The notes under the pieces were generated by a model. That model saw only the letters and a list, made by a program, of their open reading frames with translations, did no database searches and was not told where the DNA came from. From Asanoa iriomotensis (GTDB lineage Bacteria > Actinomycetota > Actinomycetes > Mycobacteriales > Micromonosporaceae): DNA of 64,000 nucleotides. This document shows positions 26,251 to 33,146 of this stretch, in pieces (positions within the stretch are counted from its first letter, which is position 1; every line of letters starts with the position of its first letter). Position numbers and translations under genes: made by a program. The stretch covers positions 124,001 to 188,000 of the forward strand of contig NZ_BONC01000001.1 of NCBI RefSeq assembly GCF_016862515.1. The letters run 5' to 3'.

Positions 26251-27597
26251 ATGGTGACTGAGTCGGCGGCCCCGGGTGCCAGCTCGGGGCCGTCGCTGCT
26301 CGACCGCTGGCTGGCCCGCGCGGCCTTCCTGGCGGTGTTCGCCGCGTTCGTGCTGCCGGTCCTGGTCGGGGGCATCGTCGGCAGCGTCTCGATGCTGGCG
26401 ATCGCGGCGGGCTGCCTGGTCGCCACGATCGCCGCGGCCTGGTGGTTCCTCGCGCACGCGGGCGTGCTGCGCTGGCTGGCCGCGCTGCTGCTGGTGGCCG
26501 CGCCGATCACGGTGCTGGTGGTCTTCGCGCTCCACCACCTGGTCTGGGTGGCCGCGGTCTCGGCGGGCCTGATCGTGCTGGCCGCCGGGCTCGGCCGGCG
26601 CGCACTGACCCAGGCGGTCCACTCGCCCCACGAGACGTTCACCCCGCCACCGAGCCGGCCATTCCTGATCATGAACCCGCGCTCGGGCGGCGGCAAGGTG
26701 GCCCGCTTCGACCTGGCGTCCCGGGCGCGCGCGCTGGGCGCGGAGGTCTTCCTCCTGGACACCACGGGCACGACGGACGTCGCGGCCGTCGCCGAGGACG
26801 CGGTCCGCCGCGGCGCCGACCTGCTGGGCGTGGCCGGCGGCGACGGCACCCAGGCCCTCGTCGCGGGCATCGCGGCACGGCACGACATCCCGTTCCTGGT
26901 CATCTCGGCGGGCACCCGCAACCACTTCGCGCTCGACCTCGGCCTCGACCGCGACAACCCGGCCGCCTGCCTGGACGCCCTGACCGACGGGGTCGAGGTC
27001 CGGGTGGACCTGGGCGAGCTGGGCGACCGCACGTTCGTCAACAACGCCTCGTTCGGCGTGTACGCGGCCATCGTGCAGAGCGACGCCTACCGGGCCGACA
27101 AGGCGCGCACCGCCCTGTCGATGCTGCCGGACCTGCTGGCGCAGCAGACCGGCCCGCCGTTGTCCCTGCGGGTGGGCGACACGGTCCGCGCGGCGCCGCA
27201 GGCGATCCTGGTGAGCAACAACCCCTACACGGTGGACGACGTCGCGGGCCTGGGCCAACGCCCGCGCCTCGACCGTGGCCGGCTGGGCGTGATCGCCCTG
27301 ACGGTCGACTCGACCGCGGACGCGCTGCGGCTGGTCCGCGGCCGCCGGTCCACGTCGGTGACCGTTCTCGCGGCCCGGGAGGCAACCATCGAGTCCGGCG
27401 GCCGCCCGGTGCCCGTCGGCGTCGACGGCGAGGCGCTGCTGCTGCCGACGCCACTGGTCGCCCGCATCCGCCCGGCCGCCCTCCGGGTCCGGGTCCCCCG
27501 CCACCGCCCCGGGGTCCGCGCGGCCCGAGCGGCCCTCGACTGGGCCCACCTGGGCAGGGTGGCCCTGTCGGTCCCCCACCCCTTGCGCCGCGACTGA
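26251..27597 (+). CDS. Diacylglycerol-kinase-like lipid kinase with membrane N-terminus
   Basis: The 448-residue protein has four to five hydrophobic helices in the first 115 residues, then a DAGK catalytic domain with NPRSGGGK (about 142-149) and GVAGGDGTQAL (GGDGT at about 196-200). The later SAGTRNHFALDLGL motif and substrate-binding C-terminal lobe are also present. The family phosphorylates diacylglycerol, sphingoid bases or similar lipids. Fusion to a membrane module places the kinase at its lipid substrate. It starts 18 nt after the hydrolase gene, so co-transcription is possible. Confidence 0.87.
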   Translation: MVTESAAPGASSGPSLLDRWLARAAFLAVFAAFVLPVLVGGIVGSVSMLAIAAGCLVATIAAAWWFLAHAGVLRWLAALLLVAAPITVLVVFALHHLVWVAAVSAGLIVLAAGLGRRALTQAVHSPHETFTPPPSRPFLIMNPRSGGGKVARFDLASRARALGAEVFLLDTTGTTDVAAVAEDAVRRGADLLGVAGGDGTQALVAGIAARHDIPFLVISAGTRNHFALDLGLDRDNPAACLDALTDGVEVRVDLGELGDRTFVNNASFGVYAAIVQSDAYRADKARTALSMLPDLLAQQTGPPLSLRVGDTVRAAPQAILVSNNPYTVDDVAGLGQRPRLDRGRLGVIALTVDSTADALRLVRGRRSTSVTVLAAREATIESGGRPVPVGVDGEALLLPTPLVARIRPAALRVRVPRHRPGVRAARAALDWAHLGRVALSVPHPLRRD

Positions 27598-27599
27598 CC

Positions 27600-28874
27600 T
27601 CACTGCCGGCGGAACGACTCGATGTCCTCCGCGAAGGCGGTGACGGCCTCGTCGGTCAGCGTGGGCCTGGTCTCGCTGATCGCGCTCAGGTAGTCGCCGG
27701 TGGTGGCGGGCTCGCCGCGGGGCTCGCGCACCTCCCGTTCGAACGCCGCCTGTGCGCCCTTGCGCGCGGCGAACTCGATGTCGGCCGGCGTGAACAGCTC
27801 GCTCGCGGCGACGAGCCGGTCCAGGTCGACGTGCTCGGCGGCCGGCCCGAGGTAGCGGCGCCAGATCGCGGCCCGCGCGGTGCGGTTGGGCGGTCCGACC
27901 GGCAGCACGTAGTCGAAGCGGCCCGGACGCAGGAACGCCGGGTCGAGGGCCCGCACCGAGTTGGTCGCGCAGATCAGCAGCCGGTCGCCGCGCTCGCGGA
28001 AGCCGGGAATCGTCTTGAGCAGCTCGTTGGTGACGGCGTGGCTCGGGTCGGTCGCCTTGCCGGAGCGTACGCCGGCGATCTCCTCGACCTCGTCGATGAA
28101 GACCAGCACCTCGTCGAGCTCCGCGAGGTCGCCGAAGGCCGAGCGGAGCGCGGCCGCGAGACCGTCGCTGTCGGCGGCGAGCCGGGCCGGGAACAGCTCG
28201 ACGAACGGCCACTGCAGCCGCGACGCGATCGCCTTGGCGAAGCTGGTCTTACCCGTACCCGGGGGCCCGAACAGAATCGCGGCCTTCGGCGGCACGACGC
28301 CGTAGCGGTCCGCGAGCTCGGGATGGGCCAACGGCAGCACGATGCGCCGCTCGATGGCGTCCTTCTCGACCTCCATCCCGGCCAGCAGCTCCCACAGCCC
28401 CGGCGCCAGGAGCTGGCCACCGACCGCCGCGAGCAGCCCGGCGTGCCCGGCACCGTGCTCGACCTTCTCGTAGTACGTCAGGTCGGCGCGCGCCCGGTAG
28501 CCGGAGTTGCGCATGGCGATGCTGCCCGTGGCGTCCTCGGGCAGGACGGCGCTGATCCGGCGCACGCCGAGCCCGCGCAACCGGTGTTCGAGCCCGGCGA
28601 GCAGGGAGCTGCCGACACCCCGGTTGCGCCAGTGTCCGGCGAGCGCCACGATCTGGATCCACGCCCGCTCGCCGTCGACCCGGGCGACCGCCACACCGAT
28701 GATCTCGTCGGCGTTGACCGCGACCACCGCGGGCTGACCCGCCCGCACGGTCGACACGGCCTCCGCGATCCCGAAGACGGGCGCGGGCGCGCCGGGCGGG
28801 CGGCCCTGCTCCCAGATGGCGATGGCGGCGTCGAGGTCGGCGCCGTGGAAGTCGCGGACACGCCAGGCGGGCAC
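27600..28874 (-). CDS. GNAT acetyltransferase fused to AAA+ ATPase
   Basis: The 424-residue product has an N-terminal GNAT domain (about 1-135) with the acetyl-CoA loop HWRNRGVGSSLL. A helical linker follows, and then a proteasomal/FtsH-type AAA+ domain (about 165-424) with Walker A GPPGTGKTS (203-211), Walker B VLVFIDEVEEI, sensor ICATNSVRALDPAFLRPGRFD and a C-terminal lid. The AAA+ domain is of the classical protein-remodelling type. The role of the acetyltransferase half is unknown; it might mark or recognise substrates for the ATPase. The stop codon lies 2 nt from the convergent lipid kinase stop. Confidence 0.88.
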   Translation of the reverse strand: MPAWRVRDFHGADLDAAIAIWEQGRPPGAPAPVFGIAEAVSTVRAGQPAVVAVNADEIIGVAVARVDGERAWIQIVALAGHWRNRGVGSSLLAGLEHRLRGLGVRRISAVLPEDATGSIAMRNSGYRARADLTYYEKVEHGAGHAGLLAAVGGQLLAPGLWELLAGMEVEKDAIERRIVLPLAHPELADRYGVVPPKAAILFGPPGTGKTSFAKAIASRLQWPFVELFPARLAADSDGLAAALRSAFGDLAELDEVLVFIDEVEEIAGVRSGKATDPSHAVTNELLKTIPGFRERGDRLLICATNSVRALDPAFLRPGRFDYVLPVGPPNRTARAAIWRRYLGPAAEHVDLDRLVAASELFTPADIEFAARKGAQAAFEREVREPRGEPATTGDYLSAISETRPTLTDEAVTAFAEDIESFRRQ

Positions 28875-28883
28875 GCCGCCTCC

Positions 28884-29219
28884 TCAGGCCGGGGTGACGA
28901 TCGCGGCCGTACCGTAGGCGACGATCTCGGAGAGCCCGTTGCCGATGTCGGACGAGTCGAACCGCACGCCGACCACCGCGTTGCCGCCCAACTCGTGCGC
29001 GTGCGCGACCAGCCGCTCGAACGCCGTGTGCCGCGCGGCGTCGACCACCTGCGTGTACTCGGGGACCTCACCCTGCCGCAGCGCCTTGAAACCGCCGGTC
29101 ACCCCGCGTACGACGCCGACACTGCGCACGATGATCCCCCAGGCGATGCCCAGGGTCCGCTCGACCCGATAACCCGGCACCTCGAACGTGGTCGAGGCGA
29201 GGAACTCCGTCGTCGTCAT
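28884..29219 (-). CDS. YbjQ/UPF0145 family protein
   Basis: The 111-residue protein matches the YbjQ family: FLASTTFEVPGYRVERTLGI near the start, a helical middle (AFERLVAHAHELGGNAVVGV) and a final strand IVAYGTAAIVTP. Members form small pentameric rings and are sometimes called heavy-metal-binding, but function is not established. It precedes the GNAT-AAA+ gene by 9 nt and is probably co-transcribed with it. Confidence 0.88.
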   Translation of the reverse strand: MTTTEFLASTTFEVPGYRVERTLGIAWGIIVRSVGVVRGVTGGFKALRQGEVPEYTQVVDAARHTAFERLVAHAHELGGNAVVGVRFDSSDIGNGLSEIVAYGTAAIVTPA

Positions 29220-29277
29220 ATCCCCATCCTGGCGCCCGGATCAACGCCGGATGGCCGTTTTGCTAGCCTCCGGTGGC

Positions 29278-29646
29278 ATGGCTCTGCACATCCAGAACGA
29301 CGACCTGCCGGGCAACGAGACCTCGCGTACGTTTCTCGGGCGTGACCACGGCGGCGTGCCCGTCTCGTTCTTCATCCAGGCCAGTCCCAACGGACACGGT
29401 CCCAAGCCGCACCGCCACCCGTACGCCGAGGTGTTCGTGCTGCACGAAGGGTCCGGCACCTTCCTCGCCGGCGACGCGACCATCGAGGCCACCGGCGGCT
29501 CGGTCGTCGTCGTGCCGGCCGGGGAGCTGCACGGTTTCACCGCCTCGTCCGCCGGACCGCTGCGGATGACCTGCATACACACCAACGACGAGATGGTCAC
29601 CGAGTGGGCGTCACTCGCGGCGGAAGACGACGACCAGCACCCGTAG
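29278..29646 (+). CDS. Cupin-domain protein
   Basis: The 122-residue single-domain cupin has the metal-binding motif 1 PHRHPYAEVFVLHEG and motif 2 VVVPAGELHGF, so three His and one Glu ligands are present. Start ATG at 29278 is in a gene transcribed divergently from ybjQ. The last 36 nt overlap the 3' end of the UbiB-type gene on the other strand. Substrate is unknown. Confidence 0.87.
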   Translation: MALHIQNDDLPGNETSRTFLGRDHGGVPVSFFIQASPNGHGPKPHRHPYAEVFVLHEGSGTFLAGDATIEATGGSVVVVPAGELHGFTASSAGPLRMTCIHTNDEMVTEWASLAAEDDDQHP

Positions 29647-31584
29647 CACCAGGACCACCGCGACGATCAGCAGGCCGTAGCCCAGCAGCGGGAACAGGTC
29701 GACCGTCGCGCTGACCCGCGGGCCGCCGCCGGCGCCGAGCAGCACCACGGCGATCACGCCGGCGGCGGCGCCGATGACGGTCAGCAGCGCCTGGTGCACG
29801 AGGCCCGTGACCAGCCGCCGGTCCTGGTCGTCGGCGAACAGCCGCACGTTGACCCGCAACCGGCCGTGTTCCAGCGCGTCGCCGATGCGGTCGATCCGCC
29901 GCGGGAGGCGACGCAGCACCGGCAGCAGCTCGACGAGCTCGTCCTCCAGCGAGCCCCGCAGCCGGGCCGGGCTGAACGCTTCCGCGACGCGCCGGCTGCC
30001 CGAGGACCGGGCGTGCGCGACGAGGTCGAAGCCCGGCCGGACCAGGGCGAGCGTGCCCTCCAGCGTGGCGAAGGCCCGGAAGACGGCCGCGACGGCCGGT
30101 GGCACGCCCAGCCCGTACGACGTGAAGGTCCGCAGCAACGCCGCCACCGCCGCGGCGCTCGCGGTGCCGCCGGGAGCCGCGTACCGGACGATCATCGCTC
30201 CGATCGCCCGCTGCAGGTCGCGTTCGTCGACCTCGTCGGGCCGGTCGACGATCTGGAGCAGCGCGTCGCTGGCCGCGACCGAGTCGCCGCGGCCCAGCGC
30301 GCCGAGGAGCTGGCCGATGCCCGCCCGGGTCGCGGCGTCGAGCCGGCCCACGGAGCCGAGGTCGAGCACGCCGAGGCGCCCGTCGTCGGCCACGAGCACG
30401 TTGCCCGGGTGCAGGTCGACGTGGAAGATCCCGTGCACCAGCACCTGGTCGAGCATCGTGTCGACCAGCCCGCCGGCGAGCTCGCCGCGCCGCTCGTCGC
30501 CGAGCCCGTCGAGCACGGCGGTGGCGCTGCCGAGCGGCGTGCCGGGCACCCGCTCCATCACGAGCACCCGTTCGGAGCTGAGCTCGGCGTACGCCGCCGG
30601 CACGCGCACACCCCGGTCCGGCGACGCGGCGAGCGCGGCGGCCATGGCCTGGAGGTTGTCGCGCTCGACGGTGAAGTCGAGCTCCTCGCGCAGCGCCTCG
30701 GCGAACCCAGCGGCCAGGGCCCGCAACCCCAGCGGCCGCCCCCACGCGGTGCGTTCCTCGATCGTGCCGGCCAGCCGCAGCAGGATGTCGACGTCGCGCT
30801 CGACCACGGCGGCGATCCCCGGCCGGCGCACCTTGACCACCACCGCGGTGCCGTCGGGCAGCCGGGCCGCGTGCACCTGCGCGACGGAGGCGGCGGCCAG
30901 CGGCTGGTGGTCGAACTCCGCGAACGCCTCGCCGACCGGCCGGCCGAGGTCGGCCGCGAGCACGGCGGCCACTTCGTCCCACGGCACCGGCGTGGCCCGG
31001 TCCTGCAGGGCGGTCAGCTCGTCGGCGATCTCCGCGGGCAGCAGGTCGCGCCGGGTCGATAGGAGTTGGCCGAGCTTGACGAAGGTGACGCCGGCCTCGT
31101 CGAGGGCGTCCCGCAACGACCGGCCGAGCCGGCGCCGCGCGGCCGCCGACGACGGACCGGGCGGTGGACGCCCTCGCAGGAATCGGCCGAGACCGTGCCG
31201 CAGCACGATGCGGATGATGGCGGCGTACCGGCGGCTGCGCCCGACCCGCCGCCGCGTGCCGCGCCAGAGCTCCACGGGCCCCGGCACGGACCCGGTCGGC
31301 ACGAGCACCTCGAGGATCACCAGCGCGGCCATGGCGAGCAGCGCGGAGACGACGATGGCGACGAAAGCGAGGAGCACGAGGTCGCCGCCGCTCACGGCAC
31401 TGGGGTCGGCGGGCGCGAGGGCGTTGAGGATCGGCGTCGCGATGAGGATGGCGAGAACGGCGGCGAGCAGGGTACGCACGGGCCCGACCCGCACGCCGAG
31501 CAGCCGCCGGATGACCGCCGCGAACAGCAGCACGGTCACGACCATCGTGGGCAGGAACACCAACACACCGACCGTCGTCTCCAC
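29611..31584 (-). CDS. ABC1/UbiB-family atypical kinase, membrane-bound
   Basis: The 657-residue protein has an N-terminal membrane part with about three helices (5-26, 36-55, 68-92). The UbiB kinase-like domain starts with the hallmark TFVKLGQLLSTRRDLLP (KxGQ at 170-173), then AAASVAQVH (Ala-rich loop), VVVKVRRPG (catalytic Lys), FTVERDN, HVDLHPGN (catalytic loop) and LDLGSVG (metal-binding). A further two helices close the C-terminus. UbiB proteins support isoprenoid-lipid metabolism such as quinone synthesis; in actinomycetes this could be menaquinone. The N-terminal membrane extension is longer than in Escherichia coli UbiB. Confidence 0.9.
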   Translation of the reverse strand: METTVGVLVFLPTMVVTVLLFAAVIRRLLGVRVGPVRTLLAAVLAILIATPILNALAPADPSAVSGGDLVLLAFVAIVVSALLAMAALVILEVLVPTGSVPGPVELWRGTRRRVGRSRRYAAIIRIVLRHGLGRFLRGRPPPGPSSAAARRRLGRSLRDALDEAGVTFVKLGQLLSTRRDLLPAEIADELTALQDRATPVPWDEVAAVLAADLGRPVGEAFAEFDHQPLAAASVAQVHAARLPDGTAVVVKVRRPGIAAVVERDVDILLRLAGTIEERTAWGRPLGLRALAAGFAEALREELDFTVERDNLQAMAAALAASPDRGVRVPAAYAELSSERVLVMERVPGTPLGSATAVLDGLGDERRGELAGGLVDTMLDQVLVHGIFHVDLHPGNVLVADDGRLGVLDLGSVGRLDAATRAGIGQLLGALGRGDSVAASDALLQIVDRPDEVDERDLQRAIGAMIVRYAAPGGTASAAAVAALLRTFTSYGLGVPPAVAAVFRAFATLEGTLALVRPGFDLVAHARSSGSRRVAEAFSPARLRGSLEDELVELLPVLRRLPRRIDRIGDALEHGRLRVNVRLFADDQDRRLVTGLVHQALLTVIGAAAGVIAVVLLGAGGGPRVSATVDLFPLLGYGLLIVAVVLVLRVLVVVFRRE

Positions 31585-31689
31585 GGCGACCGACGATATC
31601 CCGATGTGAGGCGCCCTCGCCCCTCGCGGGCGATTGGCAGGGATTCCGGTGGCGGGGAGAATACGAACCCCGACCTGAAAGCGAGCCCG

Positions 31690-32706
31690 ATGTCCGGCGA
31701 CACGGATCGTGAACGGTTCGCCGACTACCTCGCGGTGCTCGGCGCCGCCGGCGAGGCGTTGCGGTCACACACCGATCTGGTCAGCGTCGGCGCGCTGGTC
31801 AAGCTGTACGGCAGCCTGCTCAAGCTCGACGCGCGGGCGCGGCGCGTCGTCGGCTACCTGGAGGCACAGACCGACCAGCCGAAGCAGGTGGACGTCGCGC
31901 ACCTCGACCTGTTCCACGACTTCTTCCGGGAGCTCGACAGGATGGGCGCGGTCGTCGGGGAGCTGGACGTCGCGCTGCTGGACATCTACCACCCGGGGCT
32001 GATGGCCGAGCTGGCCGCCGCGACCGGCCAGGACAACGACGTCGTCTACTTCTTCAACCGGCACCTCGCTCCGAAGTACGGCCTCGACGTCGCGGATCTG
32101 CCGCCGGCGCTCGCGCACCTGCTCGCGAACTACAACAGCGATTACGGCTACTCGGCCGGCTTCGGCCACGTCGAGGGTGCGCTGCTGCGCGGCCGGTCGC
32201 GGCGGAGCTTGCGGTGGCGCAGCGAGCAGGACGAAGACCCGGTCCTGCTGGGCCCGGAGCAACTCCGCACGCTGGGCGACCTCGTGGACGGGCTCGGCCG
32301 GCTGCACCGGGCGGTCGGGGGCCTGGTCCGGGAAAACTGGCGCCTGGCCGAGCTGGCGGACACGAGACCACCGACCGAGCCGACAGTGAAGGTGATCATG
32401 GGCGACAACTACCAGAACATCACCGGGTCCACGTTGGTCAACCGCTCGCTGGTCCAGGAGTCGTTCCAGCAGTCGGTGGACCGCGGCGACCGGGCGGCCG
32501 CCGAAGCACTCCGCACGGTCGCCGACGCCATCGCGCGGGCCGGCAACGACGTGGCCGCCGACCACCTCAACGCCTTCAACGAGGAGCTGGCGAAGAAGCG
32601 CCCGAACAAGGCACTCCTCAAGACCTTCTGGACAGGCCTCGTCGCGGCGATGCCGGCCATCACCCAACTGACCGACGCCGTAGCAAAGATCGAGTCCTTG
32701 TTTTAA
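31690..32706 (+). CDS. Unrecognised helical protein with a GDxY-type C-terminal module
   Basis: The 338-residue protein is soluble and almost wholly helical. Residues 1-225 are Leu/Ala/Asp-rich with no familiar motif. After a linker (TRPPTEPTVK) a C-terminal region starts with VIMGDNYQNITGSTLVNRSL, followed by helices (VQESFQQSVDRGDRAAAEAL and ADHLNAFNEELAKKRPNKAL) and KTFWTGLVAAMPAITQLTDAVAKIESLF-like ending, here described by parts. I have an impression that similar C-terminal modules occur on NTPases and TIR proteins of bacterial conflict systems, but cannot confirm it. Start ATG at 31690. The stop codon shares TTAA with the convergent neighbour. Confidence 0.72.
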   Translation: MSGDTDRERFADYLAVLGAAGEALRSHTDLVSVGALVKLYGSLLKLDARARRVVGYLEAQTDQPKQVDVAHLDLFHDFFRELDRMGAVVGELDVALLDIYHPGLMAELAAATGQDNDVVYFFNRHLAPKYGLDVADLPPALAHLLANYNSDYGYSAGFGHVEGALLRGRSRRSLRWRSEQDEDPVLLGPEQLRTLGDLVDGLGRLHRAVGGLVRENWRLAELADTRPPTEPTVKVIMGDNYQNITGSTLVNRSLVQESFQQSVDRGDRAAAEALRTVADAIARAGNDVAADHLNAFNEELAKKRPNKALLKTFWTGLVAAMPAITQLTDAVAKIESLF

Positions 32707-33080
32707 GAAGGCGTCGGCCCGAAGTCGTCCGAGAAACGCTCGTCCGAATACCTACGGCGCCAATCGGTCAGGAACCAGCCGCCAAGTTCGCCGTCGCCGA
32801 CCTCAACCAGGTCGACGACGCTGCCGTCCGGCGTGCGAAACGTTAGCGGCATCAGGCCCTGGTCGAGTCCGCGGTTCAAGAAATGGAAGATGACCTCGTC
32901 CACAATGTCCGGTACGGCCATGCGGATGGCATCTCGTCCGGCCGCATCCGTCGCGTTGGCCCATCGCCGCCCAACAGGCGTGCGAGGGTCGGTGGCGAGG
33001 AAGCCGTCGCAACTCCGGATCGCCTCATCGCGGACAGCGCTCATCAGCTGTCGCGCGAACTCCTGCAGGTCGTCAGGCAC
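32703..33080 (-). CDS. Small acidic protein of unknown function
   Basis: The 125-residue protein starts MPDDLQEFARQLMSAVRDEA and is acidic, with a helical first half, IPDIVDEVIFHFLNRGLDQG-like central helix (as PDIVDEVIFHFLNRG) and a strand-rich end containing WFLTDWRRRYSDERFSDDFG. No signal or membrane segment. It is convergent with the unrecognised helical protein and shares a four-base stop (TTAA). A hairpin separates it from the upstream PHP gene. I do not recognise a family. Confidence 0.65.
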   Translation of the reverse strand: MPDDLQEFARQLMSAVRDEAIRSCDGFLATDPRTPVGRRWANATDAAGRDAIRMAVPDIVDEVIFHFLNRGLDQGLMPLTFRTPDGSVVDLVEVGDGELGGWFLTDWRRRYSDERFSDDFGPTPS

Positions 33081-33099
33081 GTCTGCATCCTCCCAGCAA

Positions 33100-33130
33100 G
33101 CGGCCCCGGTCCGCGTCGGACCGGGGCCGC
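33100..33130 (-). terminator. Hairpin terminator after the PHP metallohydrolase gene
   Basis: A perfect 14-bp stem (33100-33113 with 33117-33130) closes a CGT loop 17 nt after the stop of the minus-strand PHP gene. Confidence 0.75.
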
Positions 33131-33146
33131 CGATGTGGCCGACGCG

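Noticed and set aside
24598-28212. A minus-strand open frame of about 1200 codons across three plus-strand or minus-strand genes
   Set aside because: It crosses real genes on both strands, has low-complexity Arg/Gly/Val composition and no ribosome site. It is a shadow of codon bias.
26442-29345. A plus-strand open frame of about 970 codons
   Set aside because: It overlaps the lipid kinase in another frame and runs antisense to the AAA+ and YbjQ genes; composition is typical of a shadow frame.
27600-33080. A defence island made of the AAA+ fusion, UbiB-type kinase and unrecognised pair
   Set aside because: No nuclease, nucleotide cyclase, reverse transcriptase or toxin domain is recognisable, the genes are on mixed strands, and YbjQ and UbiB genes are usual chromosomal neighbours.
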